A stretch of DNA of 64,000 nt from Microbacteriaceae bacterium (GTDB lineage: Bacteria > Actinomycetota > Actinomycetes > Actinomycetales > Microbacteriaceae), in the NCBI GenBank assembly GCA_019638805.1, contig JAHBTA010000001.1:669408-733407 (forward strand), written 5' to 3'. The notes beneath the pieces were generated by a model. The model ran no database searches. It saw nothing but the letters and a program-made list of their open reading frames with translations, and was not told the origin of the DNA. A program made the position numbers and the translations under genes. Below are positions 7,602 through 17,271 of this stretch, piece after piece (the stretch's first letter is position 1; each line of letters opens with the position of its first letter).

Positions 7602-8788
7602 GACCTGCCTCCTCGACTCGATGGTTCGAACTCCAGTGACGCCGGCCACCGATCGCCTGCACCGGTCGCGATGACGACGACCTCCGGGCGAGCCGGGATG
7701 CGGTGCTCGACTCTCGCGAGCGCGGCGCGCAGACCGGCCAGTGCTGCGGCGCCCGCCGGCTCGACGAAGACCCCCAGCGCTCCCATCTCGCCCATGGCCC
7801 GACGCAGCTCGTCGTCGGAGACCGTCACGGCGGCGCCGCCAATCGAGCGCAGCTCGTGCAGCGCATGATCGCCCGCGCGCTCGTCCCGCAGCGAGTGGGC
7901 GATGCTCTCCCCGAGCGCCGTGGGCCGGACGGACTCCGCGTCGTCGGCGAGCGCGACCACCAGCGAGTCGCAGGTCTCGGGCTGAACCGCGACGACCGCC
8001 GGGACGCGTTCGGCGAGGTCCGCCTCGGCGAGCGAGCGGAAGCCCTTGACGACGCCCGCGATGCCGTCGCCCCCGCAGGCGGGCATGACCACGACGTCGG
8101 GAACCCTGCCGAGTTCCGCGACGATCTCCACCGCGATCGACTTGTACCCCTCCATGCCGTACGGGTTGGCCAGCGGGCGCGGCGCGTTCCGTCCGACGTA
8201 GTCCCACCCCAGGTCCACCAGCTCCCGGACGAGGCCCGATCGATCGCCCCACGGCACGATCACCGCCTCTCCTCCATACACCTCGATCACCCGGGGCGCC
8301 GTGCCCGGCACCTCCTCGGGGAGGAAGGCTCGCGCGACCAGTCCGCGCCGACGTGCGTACCAGACGGCGGCGACCGCCTGATTGCCCGTGCTCGAGGTGA
8401 CGAGACGCTCTCCGCCGAGCCCGGCGATCGCCGCTGTCGCGACGGCGTTGAGCCGGTCCTTGAAGCTCCCGGTCGGGTTGCGCGTCTCGTCCTTGACCCA
8501 GACGGCGTTCGCGCCGACGGCGCCGGCCGCATAGGGCGCGGAACGCAGCGGGGTGCCCCCCTCGTCGAAGGACTCCTCCCGCGCGGCCTCGGGGAATGCC
8601 ACCGCCTGCGCGCCCGCCGCCCCACGCGCCACCTGCTCGCGGAACCAGTCCCGGGGCACGACGATCGACAGTGCCGAGGCGCACCCCGGGCATCCGCGCC
8701 AGTACGCCCCGAACGCCAGCTCCCGGTCGCATCCCGTGCACCGCAGCCGTTCGCCGTCGCCGAACAGAGAGGAGGGCCCGCCCCTCAT
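7598..8788 (-). CDS. Threonine synthase-like fold-type II PLP enzyme with zinc ribbon
   Basis: A 396-residue protein. The N-terminus carries a zinc ribbon of the pattern CxxC-x12-CxxC (Cys17, 20, 33, 36), seen in some threonine synthases and carboxylate ligases. The PLP lysine is Lys110 in NPTGSFKDR, with an SSTGNQA phosphate/substrate loop and a glycine-rich CGGDGIAG phosphate-binding loop near the middle. Within a catabolic operon between a lactonase-like and a dehydrogenase gene it is more likely a beta- or gamma-elimination or replacement enzyme on an amino acid than a biosynthetic threonine synthase. That, and a partnership with the RidA-like protein, is inference. It is coupled by ATGA overlaps on both sides. 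Confidence 0.85.
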   Translation of the reverse strand: MRGGPSSLFGDGERLRCTGCDRELAFGAYWRGCPGCASALSIVVPRDWFREQVARGAAGAQAVAFPEAAREESFDEGGTPLRSAPYAAGAVGANAVWVKDETRNPTGSFKDRLNAVATAAIAGLGGERLVTSSTGNQAVAAVWYARRRGLVARAFLPEEVPGTAPRVIEVYGGEAVIVPWGDRSGLVRELVDLGWDYVGRNAPRPLANPYGMEGYKSIAVEIVAELGRVPDVVVMPACGGDGIAGVVKGFRSLAEADLAERVPAVVAVQPETCDSLVVALADDAESVRPTALGESIAHSLRDERAGDHALHELRSIGGAAVTVSDDELRRAMGEMGALGVFVEPAGAAALAGLRAALARVEHRIPARPEVVVIATGAGDRWPASLEFEPSSRGGRS

Positions 8789-9768
8789 GAGCTCGCCAGC
8801 GCGGCACGGGGGTTGTCGACGACCAGCCGTTCGATCTCGGCCTCCTCGAGGCCGATCGCGAGCAGCTCCTCGGCGAATCCGCCCAGCACGTAGGAGTAGC
8901 CGGGTCCGCCGAAGGTGGCGAGGTGGTCCTTCCGGCACACGTCCTGGGAGAGGAGCACGTGATCGCCGTAGCCGGCTCTCACGAGGCTCAGGACGTATCG
9001 CGCACGGCGTTCGATCTCGTAGCGGTTCTCGCCGCGGACGGTGTCGAACTGCACGTAGACGCCGCGCTCGGCCAGCGCGAGATGGTACTCCGGGATGTTG
9101 ATCGAGTCGCAGTGGCCGATGATGACGCGCCGTGGGTCGGCGCCCTCCGCCACGAGCACATCGAGCTGGGCGAGACCCACCGGCCAGCGGGAGGCATGCG
9201 TCGAGATGACGACCCCGGTCGCGAGCTGAGCGCGAGCGGCCGCGCGGAAGCTCCGCTCCTCCGCAGCCGACAGGTACCACCGATCGGAGCCGATCTCGCC
9301 GATCACCCCGGCGCGGACCCCGGTTCCCGGGAAGCCCTCGGTGAGATCGCCGACCATGCGCTCGGCGAGGAGGTCCGGACCGAATCGATCGAAGTCGTCG
9401 AGGTAGGGGTCCCGGTAGTGCCCCGTGCCGAGGACGATGTTCACCCCCGTCGTCCGCGCCAGCTCCCGCAGCTCGATGACGTTGTTGTGCGCACGGGTGC
9501 GAAGCCCGGCGGGCTGAGGGTGCGGTTCGCCGCGGAACAGACCCAGCGGATCCGGACTCGCGCCGACCGTGAGCTCGGCCGAGGTCAGATCGACGATCGT
9601 GCCGCCGCCAGCGGCCCGGAACGCCTCCAGCTCCCGCTGAGCGAGGTCCGCATCGTTGAGCAGGCCGTTGCCCCGGAACTCCGGAAGCAGGTTGATGAAG
9701 ACGTGCTCGTGCATGACGGTCCGCCCGAGATCGGCGGCGTCGACAGGCCCCGAAGCTGTCTGGATCAC
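8785..9768 (-). CDS. Phosphotriesterase-family metal hydrolase (probable lactonase/amidase)
   Basis: A 327-residue TIM-barrel hydrolase with the HEH metal motif (His20, His22 in TVMHEHVF), His191 (ISTHAS), His219 (IIGHCDS) and Asp276 (LLSQDV). The bridging position holds Glu158 (GVIGEIGS) where phosphotriesterases use a carboxylated Lys. The E. coli phosphotriesterase homology protein also uses Glu, so the site can still be binuclear. A GTG start was chosen because GGAGGA lies 5 nt upstream; an ATG 24 nt further out has no such site and would cover the putative operator. As first gene of its block it probably opens a ring or ester in the early pathway. Confidence 0.85.
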   Translation of the reverse strand: MIQTASGPVDAADLGRTVMHEHVFINLLPEFRGNGLLNDADLAQRELEAFRAAGGGTIVDLTSAELTVGASPDPLGLFRGEPHPQPAGLRTRAHNNVIELRELARTTGVNIVLGTGHYRDPYLDDFDRFGPDLLAERMVGDLTEGFPGTGVRAGVIGEIGSDRWYLSAAEERSFRAAARAQLATGVVISTHASRWPVGLAQLDVLVAEGADPRRVIIGHCDSINIPEYHLALAERGVYVQFDTVRGENRYEIERRARYVLSLVRAGYGDHVLLSQDVCRKDHLATFGGPGYSYVLGGFAEELLAIGLEEAEIERLVVDNPRAALASS

Positions 9769-9784
9769 GCTTCCTCCATTGACG

Positions 9785-9794
9785 TGCAGCATGT
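9785..9794. promoter_or_regulatory. Putative GntR operator in the divergent control region
   Basis: TGCAGCATGT lies between the divergently transcribed lactonase and ATPase genes. The 14-bp window starting here reads TGCNNCATGNNGCA, an exact palindrome at the named positions. The same 10-mer occurs upstream of the GntR gene, and a one-mismatch copy lies upstream of the binding-protein gene. A single site could control both transcription directions (inference). Confidence 0.5.
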
Positions 9795-9857
9795 GGCATT
9801 TTTGTGTAGTCTAGCCGGGCTGCAATGGCTTGCCGCAACCTCGAGAGAAGAGGCATC

Positions 9858-10652
9858 GTGACCCGGTCCGCATCCAGCCACGAGCTCGTGGTCAGCTTCC
9901 GCGACGTCCAGAAGTCCTACGGCGACGTGGTCGCTCTCGACGGCGTCAACCTGAACGTCACGCGGAGCGAGGTGGTAGCGCTCATCGGATCGAGCGGCTC
10001 GGGCAAGACGACCGTCCTGCGCAGCCTCATCGGGCTGACCGACATCACCGGCGGCTGCATCGAGGTGCACGGCGAAGTGGTCGCCGACGCACGGGAGGGA
10101 TCGCCGCCGGTCAACGAACGGCGAGCGGCCGAGATCCGGCGCACCCGGTTGGGCATGGTCTTCCAGTCCTTCAATCTCTTCCCCCACCGGACGGTGCTCC
10201 AGAACGTCATCGAGGGGCCGGTGTACGCCGGCGGCATGCCGCGCGACGAGGCTGTCGCCCGCGCTCGCGCCCTGCTCGAGCGCGTCGACATGCTGAGCAA
10301 GCAGGACCGGTACCCGTCGGAGCTCTCCGGCGGCCAGCAGCAGCGCGTGGCGATCGCCCGGGCCCTCGCGATGCAGCCCGATGTCGTGCTCTTCGACGAG
10401 GTCACCTCCGCCCTGGATCCCGAGCTCACCGGCGAGGTGCTCGCGGTCATGAACGACCTGGCGAGCGAGGGCCAGACCATGCTCGTGGTGACGCACGAGA
10501 TCGGCTTCGCGCGACGGGTCGCGACCCGCGTGGTCTACATGGACCACGGGAAGATCGTCGAGGAGGGCACGCCCGCCGCCGTCATCGACGCCCCTGCCAA
10601 GGATCGCACCAAGAGGTTCCTCAGCTCGGTCCTCCGATTCGGCACGGACTGA
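9858..10652 (+). CDS. Polar amino acid ABC transporter ATP-binding protein
   Basis: A 264-residue ATPase of the GlnQ/HisP type. It shows Walker [10 protein letters not shown] (residues 44-52), a Q-loop [11 protein letters not shown], the signature LSGGQQQR, Walker [15 protein letters not shown] and the switch His in VVTHE. The GTG start has GAGAAGAGG just upstream, and about 10 residues precede the first beta strand, which is normal; an ATG 33 nt upstream is the alternative. It should energise the two permeases at 2658-4030, although it is encoded on the other strand 5.8 kb away. An amidohydrolase gene follows 4 nt after the stop. Confidence 0.93.
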   Translation: MTRSASSHELVVSFRDVQKSYGDVVALDGVNLNVTRSEVVALIGSSGSGKTTVLRSLIGLTDITGGCIEVHGEVVADAREGSPPVNERRAAEIRRTRLGMVFQSFNLFPHRTVLQNVIEGPVYAGGMPRDEAVARARALLERVDMLSKQDRYPSELSGGQQQRVAIARALAMQPDVVLFDEVTSALDPELTGEVLAVMNDLASEGQTMLVVTHEIGFARRVATRVVYMDHGKIVEEGTPAAVIDAPAKDRTKRFLSSVLRFGTD

Positions 10653-10656
10653 TCGG

Positions 10657-11475
10657 ATGATCGACGCCGCCGTCCATGTCTGGTCCTCCGACACCGCGGC
10701 GTATCCCTGGCCTCCCGATGCCGCGGCGGCCCCGCCGACCTCGCCCGCGGGGCCCGAAGCGCTCTTCGCGGATCTGAGCACGGCCGGCGTCACCGGCGCG
10801 GTCGCCGTGCAGTCCAGCGCGTACGGCGACAACCACGCCTTCCTGCTCGACACGGTCCGCGCCTCGGGGGGCGCTCTCGCGGCGGTCGGGCTGGTGCGGA
10901 GTCGCGGCATGGATGCGGCGGACCAGGCCCGTGACCTCGTCCGCTCCGGGTGCGCCGGGCTGCGCGTCGTGGTGTCAGGAGATCCGGCCTGGCTCGAGAG
11001 CCCCGCCGCGGACGCGGTGTGGAGCCTCGCGGAGGGGCACCGTGTCCCGGTGGGGTTCCTGGCGCGTCCCGACGAGCTGCCGGACGTGGCCGCCCTCGCC
11101 GCCCGCAGACCGGACCTGCGCGTGGTGGTGGACCACCTCGGGCTCATCGAGCCGGCGGCGCTGGACAGCAGCCGCCCCGCACTGGAGCTCCTGGCGCGTT
11201 CTCCGAACACCTCGATCAAGGTGTCGGCGCTTCGCGCCCTGGCGGCGGCCCCGCCGCCCTTCGCCGCGTTGCGCCCCCTGCTGCTGACCGTGCGCGACCT
11301 CTTCGGCTACGAGCGCATGGCGTACGGCACCGACTGGCCCTACGCCGTCGAGCAGGACTCCTACCCGGCCACCCTGGAGGCCCTCGACGCGGTCTTCGAC
11401 TGGGACCCCGCGGAGCGCGAGCGGGTGACGGAGGGCACCGCGCGTTCGCTCTGGTGGCGGGAGCACCGGAGCTAG
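10657..11475 (+). CDS. Amidohydrolase-2 family protein (lactonase-like)
   Basis: A 272-residue TIM-barrel hydrolase of the PF04909 type. It has a variant N-terminal metal motif, DAAVHVW, in place of D-x-H-x-H. It also has VVVDHLG in the middle and the late YGTDWPY motif carrying the metal/catalytic Asp. The family includes 2-pyrone-4,6-dicarboxylate hydrolase, 4-sulfomuconolactonase and sugar lactonases. It lies 4 nt behind the ATPase gene and is convergent with the GntR gene; the two stop codons overlap. It belongs to the same regulon as the minus-strand blocks and probably opens a lactone. The loss of the first His of the HxH pair may mean one metal or none. Confidence 0.8.
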   Translation: MIDAAVHVWSSDTAAYPWPPDAAAAPPTSPAGPEALFADLSTAGVTGAVAVQSSAYGDNHAFLLDTVRASGGALAAVGLVRSRGMDAADQARDLVRSGCAGLRVVVSGDPAWLESPAADAVWSLAEGHRVPVGFLARPDELPDVAALAARRPDLRVVVDHLGLIEPAALDSSRPALELLARSPNTSIKVSALRALAAAPPPFAALRPLLLTVRDLFGYERMAYGTDWPYAVEQDSYPATLEALDAVFDWDPAERERVTEGTARSLWWREHRS

Positions 11476-12095
11476 ACGGCCGCCCAGGTGCGCCGGCTCA
11501 GGTCCAGGTGCTGCGCCACGAGGTTGCCGACCGCGTCGACGTCTCCGACCTCGATGGCCTCGAGCAGCCTGCGGTGCTCCTCCGCGGTGCGGGCGTCCTC
11601 ATGCCCCGGCGGGAGCAGCTGCGCGTCCATCAGCTCGGCCAGCAGCTGCGTGATCTTGGCATTCCCGTATTGAGCCACGAGATAGAGGTGGAACTGCTTG
11701 TTGACCTCGAGGTACTCCACGGCGTCTCCGTCGACCGAGAGGCGCTCGAGGCGACTGGCGAGCTCGCGTGCGGTATCGAGCTGCTCGTGAGTGAGCTGGC
11801 CCGCTATGCCCCGCAGGGCGGTGCGCTCGAGAAGCTCCCGAACCTCCAGATAGTCGCGCACCGCGGCGGGCGAGAGGCGCACGACCTCGAAGCCGACTCC
11901 CGCCGAGACGTGGATGAGCCCCTTGCTCTCCAGTTCGAGGAGCGCCTCCCGCACCGGGGTCCGTGACGCCCCGTAGCGTTCGGCCACATCTCCGGCGTTG
12001 TAGATCTCGCCTGGCGCGAGACGACCCGCCAGGATCTCGGTCCGGAGGTTGGCGACGATCTGGTCCTTCAGGGAGACGCGGGCGACCATGTTCAC
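11472..12095 (-). CDS. GntR-family transcriptional regulator (FCD/FadR-type)
   Basis: A 207-residue regulator. Its N-terminal winged helix-turn-helix includes LRTEILAGRLAPGEIYN and ERYGASRTPVREALLELESKGLI. An all-helical FCD effector domain follows (KQFHLYLVAQYGNAK; His and acidic residues suited to metal or carboxylate binding). The start was set at GTG because AGGAAG lies 9 nt upstream; an ATG two codons downstream is also possible. A TGCAGCATGT motif lies about 40 nt upstream, as it does at the two other control regions of the cluster, which suggests autoregulation and control of the whole block. FCD regulators usually sense a pathway organic acid and repress in its absence. Confidence 0.9.
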   Translation of the reverse strand: MNMVARVSLKDQIVANLRTEILAGRLAPGEIYNAGDVAERYGASRTPVREALLELESKGLIHVSAGVGFEVVRLSPAAVRDYLEVRELLERTALRGIAGQLTHEQLDTARELASRLERLSVDGDAVEYLEVNKQFHLYLVAQYGNAKITQLLAELMDAQLLPPGHEDARTAEEHRRLLEAIEVGDVDAVGNLVAQHLDLSRRTWAAV

Positions 12096-12133
12096 GAGAA
12101 CTCGCTTCCTGTCTGCGCCGCCGTAACGGTGCA

Positions 12134-12143
12134 TGCAGCATGT
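12134..12143. promoter_or_regulatory. Putative autoregulatory GntR operator
   Basis: TGCAGCATGT is identical to the copy at 9785-9794. It overlaps a second GCAT, giving GCAT-GCA-GCAT, and CATGCAGCATG is a perfect 11-bp palindrome. It lies upstream of the GntR gene's ribosome site, where it could act as autoregulatory site. Confidence 0.5.
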
Positions 12144-12183
12144 TATCGGTGCAGACGGCAGGCTGCATCCAGCGCGCTTCCGC

Positions 12184-13266
12184 TCAGCGCCCCCGAACCG
12201 GCAGGATCGGCGGAAGGGAGCCGCCGATCGTGGTGCTCAACCTCACCAGATCGCGGGGAACCGCACGCAGGTCCGTCACCCCGCACTGACGGGCGTCCTG
12301 GTGCAACTCGGAGTCGAGCAGCTCGAGCACCCGCGCGACGCCCGCCTGCCCGGCTGCCGCGAGCCCCCACAGCACGGGCCGACCGACCAGGACCGCCCGC
12401 GCGCCGAGAGCGAGCGCCCGCAGCACGTCGGTGCCCCGGCGGATTCCGCCGTCCACGTAGACCTCGAGCCGGTCGGCCACCGCGTCCGCCACATCGGCCA
12501 GCGCCTCGGCAGTCGCGATCGTGCCGTCGACCTGCCGGCCCCCGTGGTTGCTCACGACGATCCCCGCGCATCCCAGATCTGCCGCACGACGCGCGTCGTC
12601 GGGGCGGAGGATGCCCTTGAGCACCACCGGAAGGCCCGCCTCCGCGACGAAGCGCTCGATCGTCGCCCAGGTGATCCCGTCGTCCAGCGGCGTGCCGTCG
12701 TTCATCGGGAACGAGAGAGCGGAAGGCAACCCGATGGGGCCGTGCGGGCGGCGATGCGTGGTCGGGGACTCGACCACCGCATCCACCGTCACCACCAGTG
12801 CCTCCGCACCCGCCGCCCGGGCCCGCTCGACCAGATTCGCCGTCACCTCATCGCGGGAGGACAGATAGAGCTGGAGCCAGACGTGCGCGCCCGGCTCCGC
12901 CGCGAGCTGCTCCACCGGCATGCTCGCATTCATGGAGAGCACCACCACATGGCCGCCCGCCGAGGCGGCCCGGACCGTCGCGAGCTCGCCATCCGGGTGC
13001 GCGAGGGTCTGGGCCGCCATCGGCGCGATCATCACCGGGGACCCGACCGATGCGCCGAGCACCGTCGTCTCCATCGTCAGCTCCCGGGTGTCGGTCAGCA
13101 GCAGCGGCGCCAGATACCACGACGACCACGCGGCGACGTTGGCGCGCAGGGTGATCTCGTCGCGAGCACCCGTCATGTAGTAGGCATATGCGTCGTCCGG
13201 AATGATCTCCGAGGCGATCCGCTCCAGACCGGCGAGCGAGACGGAACTGAGAAAGGGGCGATCCAC
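12184..13266 (-). CDS. FMN-dependent alpha-hydroxy-acid dehydrogenase/oxidase
   Basis: A 360-residue member of the lactate oxidase/glycolate oxidase family. Visible features are the early YAYYMTGARDE segment, VMIAPMAAQ, LQLYLSSR (FMN phosphate side), VVLKGIL, and SNHGGRQVDG containing the catalytic His. YVDGGIRRGTDVLRALALGA and VGRPVLWGLAAAG follow, holding the FMN phosphate loop. The enzyme oxidises an L-2-hydroxy acid to the 2-keto acid. It has a GTG start exactly 6 nt after a TAGGCT -10 box, so it is probably leaderless and transcribed alone. A link to the preceding catabolic cluster is possible but there is no shared operator. Confidence 0.88.
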   Translation of the reverse strand: MDRPFLSSVSLAGLERIASEIIPDDAYAYYMTGARDEITLRANVAAWSSWYLAPLLLTDTRELTMETTVLGASVGSPVMIAPMAAQTLAHPDGELATVRAASAGGHVVVLSMNASMPVEQLAAEPGAHVWLQLYLSSRDEVTANLVERARAAGAEALVVTVDAVVESPTTHRRPHGPIGLPSALSFPMNDGTPLDDGITWATIERFVAEAGLPVVLKGILRPDDARRAADLGCAGIVVSNHGGRQVDGTIATAEALADVADAVADRLEVYVDGGIRRGTDVLRALALGARAVLVGRPVLWGLAAAGQAGVARVLELLDSELHQDARQCGVTDLRAVPRDLVRLSTTIGGSLPPILPVRGR

Positions 13267-13320
13267 ATCGTCAGCCTATTGCGTGCCGCAGCCCCTCCCG
13301 CCCGTCGCGCGGCCGTGGGG

Positions 13321-14472
<1,152 letters not shown>

Positions 14473-14492
14473 TCACGGAGGGAGCCGTGACG
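14473..14492. repeat. Short palindromic repeat, copy 2
   Basis: This is the exact second copy of the 20-base TCACGG...CCGTGACG unit in the same orientation, ending 16 nt before the lysC stop codon position. It could slow or end transcription from lysC, or be a REP-like element (inference). Confidence 0.7.
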
Positions 14493-14508
14493 CAGGAGTG
14501 GGGGCGGG

Positions 14509-15777
14509 TTAGCGGCCCGTGCCGCCGTGCACCTCGGCGTCCAGCTCTCCGTCGAGGCCGAAGGCGGTGTGCACGATGCGCATGGCGTCGTTGAGGGAAT
14601 CCGCCCGCGTCACCACCGAGATGCGGATCTCGGAGGTGGAGATCATCTCGATGTTGATGCCCGCATCCGAGAGCGCCCGGAACAGTTGCGCCGAAACACC
14701 CGCGCTCGTGCGCATGCCCGCGCCGACCACCGAGAGCTTCCCGATCTGGTCGTCGTACTGCAGCGACTCGTAGCCCACGTCGCCCTGCTCGGCCTTGAGA
14801 GCGGTCAGCACCTTTTCGCCCTCGGCCTTGAGCAGCGTGAACGAGATGTCGGTCAGGCCGGTCGCGGCCGCCGAGACGTTCTGGACGATCATGTCGATGT
14901 TGGCGCCCGTGCGGGCGACGATCTCGAAGATGTCGGCCGCCTTGCCGGGAACGTCGGGGACGCCCACGACCGTGATCTTCGCCTCGTTGAGGTCGCCGGC
15001 CACGCCGGTGATGATCGGCTCTTCCACCATCTTCTCCTTGTCGTAGGCGTCGACGACCCAGGTGCCCTCGCTGTTGTTGAACGAGGATCGGACGTGCAGC
15101 GTGACCCCGTGCCGCCTCGCGTACTCGACGGCCCGGATGTAGAGCACCTTGGCACCCGCGGCGGCCAGCTCGAGCATCTCCTCGCTCGTGACCACGTCGA
15201 TCTTGTGCGCCTTCTTCACCACGCGCGGGTCGGCGCTGAAGACGCCGTCGACGTCGGTGTAGATCTCGCAGACTTCGGCCTCGAGCGCCGCGGCGAGCGC
15301 GACCGCGGTGGTGTCCGAACCGCCGCGACCCAGAGTCGTGATGTCCTTGCTGTCGCGGTTGAATCCCTGGAAACCGGCCACGATCACGATCGCGCCCTCG
15401 TCGAGCGCCTCCCGCAGCCGGACGGGCGTGACCTCGACGATGCGCGCCGAACCGTGCCGGGAGTCGGTGATCATGCCCGCCTGGCTGCCGGTGTAGGAGC
15501 GCGCCTCGACGCCCATGCTCTTGATCGCCATGGCCAGGAGCGCCATCGAGATGCGCTCGCCCGTGGTGAGCAGCATGTCGAGTTCGCGAGCGTCCGGGAT
15601 GGGCGTGACCTCGTGCGCCAGGTCGAGCAGCTCGTCGGTGGTGTCGCCCATGGCGCTCACGGCCACGACGACGTCGTTGCCCGCCTTGCGGGTCTCGACG
15701 ATGCGCTTGGCGACCCGCTTGATGCTCTCCGCGTCCGCAACGCTCGAGCCGCCGTACTTCTGCACGATGAGGCTCAC
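14509..15777 (-). CDS. lysC: Aspartate kinase
   Basis: A 422-residue aspartokinase. It opens with the classic VQKYGGSSV motif, followed by the kinase domain ([33 protein letters not shown]) and two C-terminal ACT domains ([15 protein letters not shown] and [15 protein letters not shown]) that bind lysine and threonine for feedback control. It phosphorylates aspartate as first step of the aspartate family pathway. The GTG start follows TAGACT by 8 nt. Inside such genes an internal start normally gives the beta subunit in actinobacteria; a specific internal ribosome site was not pursued. A long palindromic element lies just upstream of its promoter. Confidence 0.96.
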   Translation of the reverse strand: MSLIVQKYGGSSVADAESIKRVAKRIVETRKAGNDVVVAVSAMGDTTDELLDLAHEVTPIPDARELDMLLTTGERISMALLAMAIKSMGVEARSYTGSQAGMITDSRHGSARIVEVTPVRLREALDEGAIVIVAGFQGFNRDSKDITTLGRGGSDTTAVALAAALEAEVCEIYTDVDGVFSADPRVVKKAHKIDVVTSEEMLELAAAGAKVLYIRAVEYARRHGVTLHVRSSFNNSEGTWVVDAYDKEKMVEEPIITGVAGDLNEAKITVVGVPDVPGKAADIFEIVARTGANIDMIVQNVSAAATGLTDISFTLLKAEGEKVLTALKAEQGDVGYESLQYDDQIGKLSVVGAGMRTSAGVSAQLFRALSDAGINIEMISTSEIRISVVTRADSLNDAMRIVHTAFGLDGELDAEVHGGTGR

Positions 15778-15822
15778 GGGAACCCAGTCTAGGGTTCGCC
15801 GGGGCCGCCCCCGCGCGCGCCC

Positions 15823-15881
15823 GTGCACGTTTGCTGTCGGGCGAGCACGTTCCAGCGTGCTCGTTCGACGCGAACGTGCAC
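15823..15881. repeat. Compound palindromic (REP/MITE-like) element, copy 1
   Basis: The 59-bp unit begins GTGCACGTTT and ends GCGAACGTGCAC, so its ends are inverted. Inside is a hairpin with arms CGAGCACG and CGTGCTCG. A clearly related unit of 58 bp lies at 60538-60595 in the same orientation, about 75% identical by eye over an ungapped or one-gap alignment. It lies in the gap between the HAD phosphatase and lysC genes. Confidence 0.7.
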
Positions 15882-15887
15882 CCTGGG

Positions 15888-16673
15888 TCAGCGGGCGGCG
15901 AGGAACCCCTCGACGAACGCGGCGGTATCCTCCCAGCCCGCGACCGCGCGGGTGGGGATGCCGAGCCCCACGACCGGGAAGTCGTTGCCGTCCGGGTCGA
16001 GCCGATCGCCGACGAAGAGCATGTGCTCGAAGCCGATGCCGGTCAGCTCGGCCAGCCGCCGCATCCCGTACGCCTTGTCGATGCCGCGGCGCGTGATGTC
16101 GATGCTCGTCGATCCGCCCGAGCGCACCTCCAGCTCGGGCAGCTGCGGCGCGACCGCGGCCCGGAGTGCGCTCTTCTTCTCGCCGGACGGGTCCCAGGCG
16201 CGCTTGGCGTCGACCGGCGCGGACTGGCCGAGCGCGGAGAAGGTGATCTGCGATCCGCGGTCCTCCAGAACCTCGCCCCAGGTCCGCGTGCCATTGGCCG
16301 GCTCCCAGAGCCCCAGGCGCCGTGCCTCCCGCTCGACCGCGGCGAGCGCCGCCGTCTTCTGCTCGTCGGTCAGGTTTTCGGCGTACTGCTGTCGCCACTG
16401 GCCAGCGCGGAACAGGTAGTACTGCGTGCCGCAGGTGGGCATGAGGTGCATGCGCTCGAGCGCCGCGGGATCGTCGACCGGCAGGTTCGCGATGAGCTGG
16501 CTCTCGAACTGGCCGAACTGGCCGCCCGAGATGACACACACCTCGACCTCGCCCAGCAGACGCACGAGCAGGCCGGCCATGCGCGGGTCGATCGCGGTCT
16601 TGGACGGGGCGAGCGTGTCATCCAGGTCGAACGCGACGAGCCGGACGACTGCGGCCCCGGGCTCCGCGCTCAC
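15888..16673 (-). CDS. HAD-IIB hydrolase, phosphomannomutase-like
   Basis: A 261-residue haloacid dehalogenase-superfamily phosphatase. Motif I is [10 protein letters not shown] with nucleophile Asp16 and general acid Asp18. Motif II begins around [10 protein letters not shown], and motif IV is [12 protein letters not shown]. The cap region and [14 protein letters not shown] resemble eukaryotic-type phosphomannomutases, and actinobacterial relatives are usually annotated only as HAD-IIB hydrolases. A sugar phosphate is the likely substrate. The GTG overlaps the recR stop (GTGA), so it is made with recR. The gene stands in a conserved dnaX-recR neighbourhood without obvious functional tie. Confidence 0.87.
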   Translation of the reverse strand: MSAEPGAAVVRLVAFDLDDTLAPSKTAIDPRMAGLLVRLLGEVEVCVISGGQFGQFESQLIANLPVDDPAALERMHLMPTCGTQYYLFRAGQWRQQYAENLTDEQKTAALAAVEREARRLGLWEPANGTRTWGEVLEDRGSQITFSALGQSAPVDAKRAWDPSGEKKSALRAAVAPQLPELEVRSGGSTSIDITRRGIDKAYGMRRLAELTGIGFEHMLFVGDRLDPDGNDFPVVGLGIPTRAVAGWEDTAAFVEGFLAAR

Positions 16674-17269
16674 GCCTCAACCGTCCGGCGACCCTCGAAC
16701 GCGCGGCCGAGGGTCACCTCGTCGGCGTACTCGAGGTCGCCGCCGACGGGCAGGCCCGAGGCGAGGCGCGTGACGCGCAGGCCGGGCTGGTCGAGCAGCC
16801 GGGTCAGGTAGGTCGCGGTCGCCTCACCCGTCACATTGGGGTTGGTCGCGATGATGACCTCGGTCACCGTCGCATCGGCGAGGCGCTGCACGAGCTGCGT
16901 GAAGCGCAGGTTGTCCGGCCCGACGCCGTCCATCGGGCTGAGGGCGCCGCCGAGCACGTGGTAGAGCCCGCGGAACTCGCGCGTGCGCTCGATCGCCGCG
17001 ACGTCCTTGGCCTCCTCCACGACGCAGATGACGGTCTGCGAGCGGCGCGGGTCGCGGCAGATCGAGCAGGTGTCCTGCTCGGCGACGTTGCCGCAGATCG
17101 AGCAGAACCGCACGCGCTCGCGCACCTCGGCGAGCAGCTCGGCCAGTCGCGTCGTGTCGAAGCTCTGCGTGGTCAGGATGTGGAACGCGATGCGCTGCGC
17201 CGACTTCGGCCCGATGCCGGGCAGGCGACCGAACTCGTCGATCAGCTCCTGCACGATGCCCTCGTACAC
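16670..17269 (-). CDS. recR: Recombination mediator protein RecR
   Basis: A 199-residue RecR. It has an N-terminal helix-hairpin-helix ([17 protein letters not shown]), a four-Cys zinc finger (Cys56, 59, 68, 71; [16 protein letters not shown]), a Toprim domain starting [15 protein letters not shown], and a C-terminal Walker-B-like [15 protein letters not shown] segment. RecR acts with RecO/RecF to load RecA on gapped DNA. It uses a GTG start 2 nt after the dnaX stop with a GAGGAG ribosome site inside the end of dnaX, a normal arrangement. Confidence 0.97.
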   Translation of the reverse strand: MYEGIVQELIDEFGRLPGIGPKSAQRIAFHILTTQSFDTTRLAELLAEVRERVRFCSICGNVAEQDTCSICRDPRRSQTVICVVEEAKDVAAIERTREFRGLYHVLGGALSPMDGVGPDNLRFTQLVQRLADATVTEVIIATNPNVTGEATATYLTRLLDQPGLRVTRLASGLPVGGDLEYADEVTLGRAFEGRRTVEA

Positions 17270-17271
17270 GT

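Noticed and set aside
12184..13266. Assigning the FMN enzyme to the first catabolic cluster
   Set aside because: It has its own leaderless-type promoter and none of the cluster's operator motif between it and the GntR gene on its own strand.
14527..15792. Long plus-strand frames opposite lysC, asd, dnaX and others
   Set aside because: High-GC genes commonly give long antisense frames. Codon and residue composition is unnatural, and the minus-strand proteins are certain.
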